Assembly (NCBI GenBank): GCA_947561585.1
Contig: CANNZV010002342.1
Location: forward strand, 24-64,023
DNA: 64,000 bases
Direction of reading: 5' to 3'
DNA from: Caprella mutica
Lineage: Eukaryota > Arthropoda > Malacostraca > Amphipoda > Caprellidae
Shown: piece by piece, positions 1 through 10,821 of the stretch
How positions within the stretch are numbered: position 1 is the stretch's first letter
Layout of the letters: each line of letters starts with the position of its first letter
The notes under the pieces: generated by a model
Database searches by the model: none
The model's input: the letters and a program-made list of their open reading frames with translations, nothing else
What the model was told of the DNA's origin: nothing
Translations under genes and position numbers: made by a program

Positions 1-573
1 AAAGCTATTAATAGTGTAAATGTAAAGCTGTTAATAGTGTAAATGTAAAGCTATTAATAGTGTAAATGTAAAGCTATTAATGGTGTAAATGTAAAGCTAT
101 TAATAGTGTAAATGTAAAGCTATTAATAGTGTAAATGTAAAGCTGTTAATAGTGTAAATGTAAAGCTATTAATAGTGTAAATGTAAAGCTATTAATAGTG
201 TAAATGTAAAGCTATTAATAGTGTAAATGTAAAGCTATCAATAGTGTAAATGTAAAGCTGTTAATAGTGTAAATGTAAAGCTATTAATAGTGTAAATGTA
301 AAGCTATTAATAGTGTAAATGTAAAGCTATTAATAGTGTAAATGTAAAGCTATCAATAGTGTAAATGTAAAGCTATTAATAGTGTAAATGTAAAGCTATT
401 AATAGTGTAAATGTAAAGCTATCAATAGTGTAAATGTAAAGCTGTTAATAGTGTAAATGTAAAGCTATTAATAGTGTAAATGTAAAGCTATTAATAGTGT
501 AAATGTAAAGCTATTAATAGTGTAAATGTAAAGCTATCAATAGTGTAAATGTAAAGCTATTAATAGTGTAAAT
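1..573. repeat. 23-bp tandem repeat, cut by window edge
   Basis: About 25 head-to-tail copies of a 23-bp unit beginning AAAGCTATTAATAGTG. The copies differ mainly at two positions (ctatt, ctgtt or ctatc). The array starts at base 1, so its true length is unknown. It ends abruptly where the unit changes to 'aaattcaaagg'. No coding potential. Confidence 0.97.
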
Positions 574-1664
574 TCAAAGGTCATTTCACCTTCAATTGTT
601 TCGAATCAAGATTAATAAAACAGTCTGAAATGCAATCAATTGATTTAGAAATAAATTATTTTATTCAAGGATTTCCGTTCTGATGAATTATTAATAATTA
701 TTATAACTTTTTTCTACACATCACAATTATTTACTACGATTTTAGCTTATAAATTAAAAAAATTATATGTCATTCATTTTATTGAAAATTGCTTCCACTG
801 AAGAATTACAATTTAGCAAGTTACTCTTATGTCTCCTAAAGTTAGTAATATTCCATTAAAAATGATTCCATGAATCGAAAGTTCAAATGGATCTCCAACT
901 CCACAGTTTATACTTATGAAATTTCGTCGGTGAAAAATTCCCTCGCCCGAATTTATCGAATTTGGGCTGATTGGAGTGAACTGAGCCCTGAGACTATCTC
1001 TCAAATTAGGCCACTTTTAGATAAGTAACATAGGGTGTCCGAGTGAGTATAGATACATTGAAGTTTCAATAATTTATTATAAAAAGAGTTAATACTCTAA
1101 TATAAAGGATGTGAATACATTTAACAGTTCCGTAGTCTTGAAGCTATTACAACTCTGTATAATAGTGTATAGTCACCAATACCATTATTTGGAAACTTAA
1201 AATGAATGGTTCTGGATCATATATTATAAGTTACAAGCTTTTTATTTAAGGCCTTTTTGAGTTTCTTCTAATTGTTTCAATCACTCAAACGATTATTTGA
1301 GCAAAAAGAAAAATAACACTGGTAATTATCCATCAATTTGATTTCTTCATATATATGTTTTGTTTTCAAAATTTTGTTTTATTGCATAATTTGAACTACA
1401 TTTCCTTTTTGATTGATCATCCTGACTCGCTTTCTTTACTACTTGTACGTGAAGTTAAACTTGATAAATATTTTAATTTGAAGAGAAATGAAAATGCTAT
1501 TATAGAGAAAATTAAAATTATGATTATACCAAAAATATTTCTAACTTCACCACCAGAATTTCATGTAGTTAAAAATTTCATTTGGTAGAACATCCTACTC
1601 AACTGTACCACATGCCAAGATGGAAGTCTTGATGGGTAGTAAAAGGCTATGTTGAGACCCCTAT
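574..1664. other. intergenic, nothing recognised
   Basis: AT-rich single-copy-looking sequence. Short open frames here (for example 813-1004 minus and 1355-1588 plus) have no recognisable domain, no splice context and the composition of random AT-rich DNA. Confidence 0.6.
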
Positions 1665-1751
1665 TAATCTTCTATGACCCAACCATAACTTTCTTCCCTT
1701 AATATTCTATGATCCAACCATAACTTCCCTCTTAATCTTCTATGACCCCAC
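1665..1751. repeat. short imperfect tandem repeat, ~33-35 bp, 2.6 copies
   Basis: Two and a half copies of a unit containing 'tctatgacccaaccataac', with a few substitutions and a 2-bp length change between copies. Confidence 0.75.
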
Positions 1752-2347
1752 CATAAGTTACTGTGCAGATCTACACAGGTTTTGCTCTGGTTCCAAAAGA
1801 CACACTCGTGTATTTCCTAATTCGTCAATCTGTGGAGTAACAACAAACTTGTTTGGACTGCAGTGCGACTTGAAAGACAGTCCCCAGGATTTGTTTCTTA
1901 CCAATTTGCATAATGGCTTCAACTGCAAAATAAACCACTCAGCTGTATTTTCAACATTCGATTACACTCACACAAAAACAATGAACTAAATAAAAAAAGA
2001 AAACATTGTAACGTTAAAAATGAATTAGATTCGTGATACCGATACTTGAAAAAGGTACATTTTATTTATTTAACATTAATGCATTCTAAAAATTAAACTA
2101 TTGAAATATCGTATTCTGTTCTTCAATAGGCTTATGTTTCACATTAAACGAATAAAAGTTATGGATATCATGTCACAAATTTAAGGGAATGGATATAAAC
2201 AGTTGAAAATCAATATCTACCACGAATTACAAATAAATAATTTTTGTGGTTATATAAATTTTAGGTAACTCTATCAGAAAAATCATTTGGTATGAAAATG
2301 TGAGGAAATTGGCCTGGTAACACAGATTCACAGTAAACAATATTGAC
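1752..2347. other. intergenic, nothing recognised
   Basis: No gene, RNA or mobile-element end could be recognised on either strand. Confidence 0.55.
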
Positions 2348-2498
2348 AATATTGGAGCAATATTGGAATAATATTGGAGCAATATTGGAATAATATTGGA
2401 GCAATATTGGAATAATATTGGAGCAATATTGGAATAATATTGGAGCAATATTGGAATAATATTGGAGCAATATTGGAATAATATTGGAGCAATATTGC
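2348..2498. repeat. 22-bp tandem repeat
   Basis: About seven nearly perfect copies of a 22-bp unit made of two half-units, each carrying the palindrome CAATATTG or AATATT. The minus-strand frames over it (repeating Ile-Pro-Ile-Leu and Ser-Asn-Ile-Ala-Pro) are repeat by-products. Confidence 0.95.
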
Positions 2499-2704
2499 AT
2501 CAATAAATATTGCGATCCTTGTAACTACGATTCAAACAATTCTATTCTCAATTTTATGCATTTCTGAATATCTGCTAACAATTATTGTGTGCAGGTAAAG
2601 TTTTTGTCAAACAGCTAACAAGAAGTTTTAGAGTCTCTAACTCTACCTCCGCTAATTTAATTTCCTTGGGAAGAAGACGGGAAATTTTGAAACAAAATCC
2701 TTGG

Positions 2705-3915
2705 TATAGCTTGCAACATCTTTCTTCTAGCTGCTTCTAACATCTTTCTTCTAGCTGCTTCTAACATCTTTCTTCTAGCTGCTTCTAACATCTTTCTTCT
2801 AGCTGCTTCTAACATCTTTCTTCTAGCTGCTTCTAACATCTTTCTTCTAGCTGCTTCTAACATCTTTCTTCTAGCTGCTTCTAACATCTTTCTTCTAGCT
2901 GCTTCTAACATCTTTCTTCTAGCTGCTTCTAACATCTTTCTTCTAGCTGCTTCTAACATCTTTCTTCTAGCTGCTTCTAACATCTTCCTTCTAGCTGCTT
3001 CTAACATCTTTCTTCTAGCTGCTTCTAACATCTTTCTTCTAGCTGCTTCTAACATCTTTCTTCTAGCTGCTTCTAACATCTTTCTTCTAGCTGCTTCTAA
3101 CATCTTTCTTCTAGCTGCTTCTAACATCTTTCTTCTAGCTGCTTCTAACATCTTTCTTCTAGCTGCTTCTAACATCTTTCTTCTAGCTGCTTCTAACATC
3201 TTTCTTCTAGCTGCTTCTAACATCTTTCTTCTAGCTGCTTCTAACATCTTTCTTCTAGCTGCTTCTAACATCTTTCTTCTAGCTGCTTCTAACATCTTTC
3301 TTCTAGCTGCTTCTAACATCTTTCTTCTAGCTGCTTCTAACATCTTTCTTCTAGCTGCTTCTAACATCTTTCTTCTAGCTGCTTCTAACATCTTTCTTCT
3401 AGCTGCTTCTAACATCTTTCTTCTAGCTGCTTCTAACATCTTTCTTCTAGATGCTTCTAACATCTTTCTTCTAGCTGCTTCTAACATATTTCTTCTAGCT
3501 GCTTCTAACATCTTTCTTCTAGTTGTTTCTAACATCTTTCTTCTAGCTGCTTCTAACATCTTTCTTCTAGCTGCTTCTAACATCTTTCTTCTAGCTGCTT
3601 CTAACATCTTTCTTCTAGCTGCTTCTAACATCTTTCTTCTAGCTGCTTCTAACATCTTTCTTCTAGCTGCTTCTAACATCTTTCTTCTAGATGCTTCTAA
3701 CATCTTTCTTCTAGCTGCTTCTAACATATTTCTTCTAGCTGCTTCTAACATCTTTCTTCTAGTTGTTTCTAAAAAATTTCTTCTAGCTGCTTCTAACATC
3801 TTTCTTCTAGCTGTTTTTAAAAATTTTCTTCTTGCTGCTTCTAACATCTTTCTTCTAGCTGCTTCTAAAAATTTTCTTCTTGTTGCTTTTAACATTTCTT
3901 CTAGCTGCCTCTACT
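2705..3915. repeat. 24-bp tandem repeat (~50 copies)
   Basis: A 24-bp unit containing 'cttctagctgcttctaacat' is repeated about 50 times with very few differences in the left and centre. Decay is visible at the right edge from about 3770, where 'acatct' becomes 'aaaatt'. The unit is a multiple of three and has no stop on the minus strand, so a 412-residue open frame (3895-2657) repeats an eight-residue Met-Leu-Glu-Ala-Ala-Arg-Arg-Lys block. I see no promoter, splice site or non-repeat domain to make that frame a gene. Two copies with 'agatgc' followed by 'acatat' recur about 240 bp apart (near 3450-3490 and 3690-3730), so a block of about ten units was duplicated. Confidence 0.95.
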
Positions 3916-5727
3916 ATTTCCGCATGATTGTTTTGCGTTGGTGCATTTCACAAAAATCCACAATCATGTTGACAGCATCTGAAATCAACTCTCAGTGTAC
4001 ATTCATATGAAATTTCTTATATTGTGAAAAGATTTGAGTGCTTATTGGGAGTCATTTTTGGCACTTTACTAATTCTCTTTTCCAAAAAGAAAAATTACTA
4101 ATTGCAGGAATTTCAAAATTGGTCTGAGTACACGATGACAAATTTTTAAGATTTGAAAATGGTATAAAAAAAGAAAGCTGTGATATGAGAAATTAGCATC
4201 ATCTCTTTTCTCTGATACACACGCATTAAAATTGCACCTTATATACAGTGATGAGTTCGATTATTTATGAAAATACAGGTTTATGTAAATATCTTTAATG
4301 AAATACAGGAATCACATTCAATCATCCTATTCTTTTATATACAAATTATATGCATTGTGAATAAATATGAATAATAAAAAACAAAGTGATGAAGCTTTTT
4401 CAGAGAGTTAAAATACAGAAGAAAAAAGACTTATAACTAGGAAATAATCAGATACCGTCATTAGAGCTTTTTCCGCATTTAATAAGCAATTGTTCTTCTT
4501 CACATTCTAAACTGAATGTATACACAAGTTGACTTATTAAAGTAATAGAAAAATATACAATAAGTCCTTATTATGAGGGGAAAAGCTTATTAGTGGGGAA
4601 AAGTGTTCAGTGAAAACTTTCGGAAAAACTGAAATAGAAAATAAAATAGAAAACAGAGGAGCACTTATGTAAATACAGTACACATATAATAACCATTATG
4701 ATGAGAGGAACTTTGACCAGTGGAATTCTCCCCGGTACAAATTTCCTTGCTGCTTATGGGCAGGCGAATTTTACTCGGGCGGAATTATCTCCGTTTTAAA
4801 TTAGTAAATTGTAAATTAAAAGTTAAAAGAAAGCTGCAATTTACTCAAATATAACTATATTTATTGTAATATAGTAGTATTGTAATATAGTATGTAGATG
4901 ACAATAAAAATTCAAAGATTTTATTTTTAGATTGCCATTTGTTAAATAATTTGTACCGATGAATAAATAACTCAGACAATATCCTGAGACATTTGGACAA
5001 TATTTAGAGGTAGTTCAAGTCAATTAAATTTTATCCTAATAGAATTACAAATATTCTTAATATGGTAGTTTATTTCAAAGTTTTCGTGTTGAACAAGTTA
5101 ATATTAATTCCTTTTTAACGTGAAACTGCATATGTGCTCATACAACAACGGTTGGATGAGGTGTGGAAGAGGTCGACTGGCAGAAACAACCCACTGAATG
5201 TTTTCGCTCCTTGCTAATAAGTTGCTGTTTTGGATTCAAGGACAAAATTACCCGTGGTCAAAATCTCTCCATGTAAAAAGGAAATAACCTCCCAGTCTTA
5301 AAACCATGTGCAATAATCCTCACTTCCCTATCAAAAACCTCCTGGTCAAGTAAAAAAAGTAAAAAATACCTTCGGTCAAAAGCCACCACACTTACAAGAA
5401 GGTAAAATACCAAATTCAATATGAGATAAATATAATAAAGAGTATTATATGACCTCATCTTGCAATTAATATCGCTGTTGTGTTGGCAATATGGAAGAAA
5501 CTCAGCTTGAGATTGAAAATCTGAATACCTCAACTGATAAAGAGCGTTCATACAACCTTTCTTTCTGCTGTTCTGTTACATATATATTGAAAAATTTACA
5601 GCTTGGGATTAGCCAGCAAAAGGTTTTATTTGATACAGTGAAAATGTAATTAACCTAGTATTATATATGATATTAATAAATAACATAGTGATAACATAGT
5701 GATAACTAACCACACATAACCTGTAAA
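3916..5727. other. intergenic, no gene seen
   Basis: AT-rich. A cluster of GGAATT/CCCC-like motifs at about 4715-4800 resembles the degenerate repeat at 5728-5852. The 97-residue minus frame at 5551-5258 overlaps low-complexity 'ggtcaaaa' motifs and has no recognisable domain. Confidence 0.55.
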
Positions 5728-5852
5728 GTGGGGTGGAATTTAACGGGTTTGAATATACATAAGGTGGAATATACCGGGGTTGAATATACCGGGGTGAAAT
5801 TTACCATGGTGGAATATACCGGGGTGGAATTTACCATGGTGGAATATACTGG
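5728..5852. repeat. degenerate ~18-bp repeat (GGTGGAATATACCGGG type)
   Basis: Six or seven imperfect copies of a 17-19 bp unit alternating GGTGGAATATACCGGGG and GGTGGAATTTACCATG. Similar motif clusters occur near 4715-4800, 6425-6475 and 16965-17060, so this is a dispersed motif rather than one local array. Confidence 0.8.
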
Positions 5853-5864
5853 TCACCAAAAATA

Positions 5865-5957
5865 CATTACTGCAGGTTTATAAATACAACATGTGTTTTT
5901 TTTAACACATAGTAGAACCTTCCCATTGATTCTGACAGTCAAACTCATTGGGGTTAA
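5865..5957 (+). mobile_element. fragment of TTAA/CCCTAATGAG MITE family (right end)
   Basis: About 90 bp matching the right end of the element at 62104-62638: an 'acatgtg..tttaacacata' hairpin-like stretch, 'aaccttccc', then 'agtcaaactcattggggttaa' ending in TTAA at 5954-5957. The left part of the element is missing, so this is a decayed or truncated copy. Confidence 0.7.
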
Positions 5958-6862
5958 AATGATTAGAGTAAGTATTTAAATTTAACTGATATACATTTTG
6001 ACAGTATTCTTCTTAGAAAATAAGCCATGTCGTTTTTGTTACGATATGTTATAAAACCGATATTCTCTTACCTTCTTTCGTATAGAGGCTAAATAAAACT
6101 TTTCAAAATTTATCGCATGATTTTTCATATTTTTGATCACATAACGAGAACCAGTTGGTATTTTTTTCAACTGAAATACTGTCCAAATATATAATAGGTA
6201 AATTAGAAGACGTTCTGTTTTTTTTTAATAAATTCAAATTCGTTTTCATTTAAAATTTGGAGGTTATTTAACATTTGATAAATAAAACTTGGTATAGTAC
6301 AATATCTTTAAAACTATATCAAATAAAAATAATTAATGTAAATTGCATCCCACATTTCAAAATTTGATTTACAATTCATAAATTAAATCCTACAAATTTA
6401 AAATAGCACGTGGAAAATTGTGGTTAAAAAATTCCACGCTGGGAAAATTCCGCAGGGCAATAAATCCTAGAAACGTATATTATATTTGATTGAATAAGTT
6501 TCCTATTCAATTACTGCGCTTAATTGACAGGAAATGGAATTATTATTAATAGAGTATAATAATCGCTACAGAAATAATTAACGTATAAAAAATATTATAT
6601 ATTCTGTTATTATTGAAAGCAATAAAGACCAGGTAGTATTATCTGAAGTATATATTTTATTCTCCTGTGAGACTAATTGAAAACTAACTTATTATATCTA
6701 GAAATGGAAAAGCAAATTTGGTAAAGTAACTATCTAAAATTTGTGAGTTTGGTAGGTTTTCTTAACATATGGTTAAGAAAAATTCTCGTAAATGTTATAT
6801 ATAGCTTTTACCCTCTAATTGAAGAGCAATAATTATTAATTTGTTATTTGCAAAAATGACCT
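5958..6862. other. intergenic, nothing recognised
   Basis: No gene. One GGAAAATTCC-type motif cluster lies at 6425-6475. Confidence 0.5.
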
Positions 6863-6866
6863 TTAA

Positions 6867-7412
6867 AGGGATAGTAAAGTCAAAATCAAACAATCACCAA
6901 ATTGGGTTTAAATCGATTCAGAATATTTAATTATGTAATATTAGAATGCTCGTTTATTTCTAAAATGTTCATATAAAAAGTATATAATAAAATTAGCGAC
7001 ACCTAGCGGAAGCATTTTCACTCATTTTCACGCGGAAGTATGTACGTGAGTATGTTTGTTGTTTTCATATTAATTTATCTATGCAGTGATAAACCTTTGT
7101 TTGAGTCAAAATGATAAAAAGATTATGTGAATTGGTAGACAAGAAGGCATAGTTTAAAAAATAATGCCAACTCTTCACTTGATCTAGAATCTAGGGAGAA
7201 ACTTATCTCAATTGGTTTGTTTACAAGATGGCGCCACTGATTGTAGCGCCATCTACTGTTAGCATTTGCTAAGAAATAAATTATATATAAAATGATATAT
7301 ATCCATTATTAGTTTTTATTGAACATTGCAGTCTCACACAATATACTTTATTATTACTAAGCAATCGTTTGCTATTAAAATTGTTAAAACAAAAAATGAC
7401 TGTACTGCCCCT
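6867..7412. mobile_element. 546-bp TTAA-flanked MITE (piggyBac-like)
   Basis: The left end reads TTAA then AGGGATAGTAAAGTCA. The right end, read on the other strand, is TTAA then AGGGGCAGTACAGTCA, giving terminal inverted repeats of about 16 bp with three mismatches. TTAA lies at 6863-6866 and 7413-7416. TTAA duplication is the hallmark of piggyBac-superfamily insertion. There is no transposase frame, so the element is non-autonomous. Its right TTAA is also the left TTAA of the next element. Confidence 0.8.
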
Positions 7413-7416
7413 TTAA

Positions 7417-8509
7417 CTCTAATGAGTTTGACGTGTATTATCTTAGCTCATTCTTTTTAAATTACTTAATATCTTTCATGTCATTTCTTCAAATTTATTG
7501 GTCTCTCTTGCCTATGTTCCTACATAAATATCAAATATATTTTTGTATTTGAAAGTTAAAACATATTTAGGTATCGGCGTAAATTAGCGTAAATCACGAA
7601 AATTATTTGTAATGTGGTGACGTGTGGCAACTTAGAAATACAGCAAGCTTCCCGGTAAATACACTTTCCTCCACGTTATCATGGAGAACACACACATGCG
7701 CGAGCTGTGATTTACACACACTCCACCAATCACAGCTCTGCTCTTTCAGTTGCCAATGTCTTATATACCTATGCATTTATTACTCCTTATATGTTCAACA
7801 TTTTACTTAAAATTTTCTACACATTAGTTTAGTATATATACTAACACAGGGGTGGGCACGCTTTGTGTTTTTTCAGAGCTGAATGATTGAGTCTCAGAGC
7901 CTTTACCATTTTCTTTTCGTTTTTTAAATTGCCGGGAAGACTGAGTAATAATTATAATGAGGTGGTATATTTTGTTGAGGTACGTAACAAAGTACATATT
8001 TCTATACATAAATATTAGTAGTATATTTATTATTTGCATTAAAATGAATTAATGAATGATATTTAATTACTTCTTTTCATATGAAAATAATTTATAATAC
8101 AAAAAAAAATTATCATCTTGCATAACTAATAATAAGTAATTCGTTAAATCACAGGATAATTGACAATTACAACCATTTATTTAAAAAAATGAATATTAAA
8201 GTAGCAAGGTTATTTCAAATATATTATTCTTCAATTAGTTTACCATACTCTTCTATATTATCCTAGTAATTTATAAAGCAGTCATGGTTAAAAATTCTAT
8301 ATTTTCTTTGGGAGAAAATAATGCACCGATTCCCTGTTGGGCACGAGTGCCGCTCTGAGTGCCAAGAGAGCACTGATTGCTGGCATTGCCAACCCCTGTA
8401 CTAACAAATTCTAAAAAATACAGTGCAGTTGGTTAATAAATAAGACATGTGTTTTTTTAAACACATTGTCAAACCTTCCCGTACATTTCGATAGTCAAAC
8501 TCATTAGGG
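7417..8509 (+). mobile_element. CCCTAATGAG-family MITE, interrupted by a hAT element
   Basis: It begins at TTAA (7413-7416) with CTCTAATGAGTTTGACG and ends with GTCAAACTCATTAGGG at 8509. It is collinear with the copy at 62104-62638 (same 'tatcggcgtaaat', 'ggtgacgtgtggcaac' and 'cacagctctgctctttcagt' blocks). Its length is about 1.1 kb instead of ~0.53 kb because 552 bp of unrelated sequence is inserted at 7847. The right TTAA has decayed to 'taca'. The 62-residue frame at 7622-7810 lies in the element body and is not a gene. Confidence 0.85.
7847..8398. mobile_element. 552-bp hAT-like MITE with perfect 8-bp target duplication
   Basis: The left end is CAGGGGTGGGCA. The right end on the other strand is CAGGGGTTGGCA, which is typical of hAT-superfamily termini. 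It is flanked by the identical 8-mer TACTAACA at 7839-7846 and 8399-8406, the size hAT transposases produce. It sits inside the TTAA element at 7417-8509, so it inserted later. No transposase is encoded. Confidence 0.93.
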
Positions 8510-8512
8510 TAC

Positions 8513-10165
8513 ACATTCATTTATATGCTATTTTAATAAAAATGAAGATTATGTATCATTTAAATCAGAAAACCAATGGCAATTTAAACAAAGAATTAGA
8601 AATATTGTTTTCAAAATTGGAGAAATATACAGTTTACTGACAAATTGAATCAAAATGTTATATATCTAATCATAACCAATATAACAATTGCATAAACCAT
8701 AAATTACGATTTAGGGTTTAGTCAGCATCTCCTCTAACACCAAGAGCCCCACTGCAAATAGTGTGAATATTAAGGCTCAGTGTGGAGTAAATATGCAAAG
8801 CGAGTCGCCATCTTCTAGATAATGGAGCCTAAGTGCCAAAGTTGCTTGAATGGATATGGTGACAAAGCAAACCTTTTCCTTTCAACATTAGGCAAATGTA
8901 GTTCCTTTTACTCCATTTTATAACGCTGAATGTGTTGACACAATGTGTGCATTATGTGTAAATGTTTTAAACATTGTGTGCATTCCCTGGTGGTAAGAGT
9001 TGTTCTAATTGGAAGGAAATTTTCAGAATGGTTTTCTTTATCTCTGCAATTTTAAGGCCTCCATTGAAATGAAATTCGTTTACAATTTTATGTATTCTCT
9101 ATTTTCAGACTAATTTGAATATTTTAAATTGAATTTATATTTTGGTACAAGCATTGCAATAAATAAAAGTATGCTATAATCATAATTAAATATATAATCA
9201 ATAGTATACTATTGTCATTATTATACAATCAATAGTATGCTATAAGAGCAATATATAGTGACAATAATCAATATTAGTATATAATCATTTTAAACGCCTA
9301 ATATTTTATTAATAATTTTAACTTAACTACCAATTCCTTAATTTCGCAACATGAAAATCATCTCTAAGTGAATCAAGCGATATACAACACAGCCATTACG
9401 AGGGCAGTATAATGAGAGACTGGTGGTAGGCCATCCATTTAGCTGCTCTGTAGCAGCATTTTAAATGAAGCTACTATTTCAAATATTAAAGCTTCTATCT
9501 ATCACTCTTACGTTCTGTAATCACAGCTGATGAATTCTAAACTTCAAGGCCACGAATTATAGTCACGGTGAAGGAGTAAGAAAATGTACTTCTTAAAATA
9601 GATTTATTGATTCATTTTCATAATAAATTATACTGATGAATAAGTGTTGAACTTCATCCACAGAGAGAATTAGAAATCCCGTTTCGGATAATATATGAAT
9701 GTAGTCAGTGACCATATGTACATATTACAGATATTTTGTTCATAGCAAGAGTTCATCCCTAGTGTAATGGTAGCAGTGTTTTCTAGCAGGAGAGAATCTC
9801 TTAACTATTCATGAATAATATCAATATTTAATATTATTAGAAAAGTGTAACTGCTTAGTACGCTTCTCCCTTTCTATAAATGTCAAACCATTTCTTTTGA
9901 GATTTATACTCCAGTTTATTTGATAAGAATATTAAATCGATACATTTGAAACAAAGATAGTTGTTAGAATTAATAAATAATGACCAAAATAAGCGTAAAG
10001 AAGTGACTTCTTTGTTACTAACCGTCAGGTATATTAGTGCTCTGTGTTACAGTAAGAAAGAAAATGTCATGATAATCAAATATAATGTCACCGAGGTACC
10101 TCTTCTATTCTTAGATCCAATTCCATGTTCTAATAATCACATGCCAGTCAAAGTCACAGTTCAAT
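8513..10165. other. intergenic, no gene seen
   Basis: AT-rich sequence with simple repeats of 'atagtatactat' type near 9175-9290. No exon with convincing splice sites was found. Confidence 0.5.
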
Positions 10166-10366
10166 TTATCAATTCAAAGTTACTATTCACAGTTACTATT
10201 CACAGTTCCCATTCTAAGTTACTATTCACAGTTACTATTCACAATTACTGTTCACAATTACTGTTCACAATTACTGTTCACAATTACTGTTCACAGATAC
10301 TGTTCACAATTACTGTTCACAATTACTGTTCACAGATACAGTTCAAAATTGCTGTTTATAGATGCT
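10166..10366. repeat. 13-bp tandem repeat (TGTTCACAATTAC)
   Basis: About fifteen imperfect copies of a 13-bp unit, most regular at 10245-10330 and decaying on both sides. The plus frame at 9961-10377 is open only because the unit lacks stops in phase. Confidence 0.88.
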
Positions 10367-10565
10367 GTTCCAAGTAACCATTTTCGTTCACAGTTACTAT
10401 GATTCCGAATCATCATTCAAACATTTAATTCCAGGTAACCTTTCTAAGATGCAAATCCAAAATGTCATTTCAAGCTCTTATGTCAACTCAAAATTATTCA
10501 AAATGATAACAACCAATTACTAACATTAATTTAATAATAAACAATCGTCATTCTGAATCAATAGA

Positions 10566-10665
10566 AAACAATTACCATTTAAAATCAATAGTTACCAATT
10601 ATCACTTACAATCAATAGTTACCAATTATCACTTACAATCAATAATTACCATTTACCATATAAAA
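10566..10665. repeat. 27-bp tandem repeat, ~3 copies
   Basis: Units starting 'agttaccaattatcac' recur 27 bp apart, followed by a third, more diverged copy. Confidence 0.75.
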
Positions 10666-10821
10666 TCAGCAGTTACACACGCAAAGTGACCATTTCTCAG
10701 TGTCTCAATTCCTTAACATCTTTTCTCGAAACGAAACTCACAATAATTCAATAATACGAAATCCAGAAAATGGAATTACAGTTAAGTATAAACCCTTCGC
10801 TTAACGCACACTCCCACTTAT

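Noticed and set aside
5258..5551. 97-residue minus-strand frame
   Set aside because: Composed partly of degenerate 'ggtcaaaa' motifs; no recognisable domain or supporting signals.
9750..9800. tRNA-like 'tagtgtaatggtagcagtg'
   Set aside because: Resembles an A box only. There is no B box (GGTTCGAATCC-like) at the right distance and no acceptor stem.
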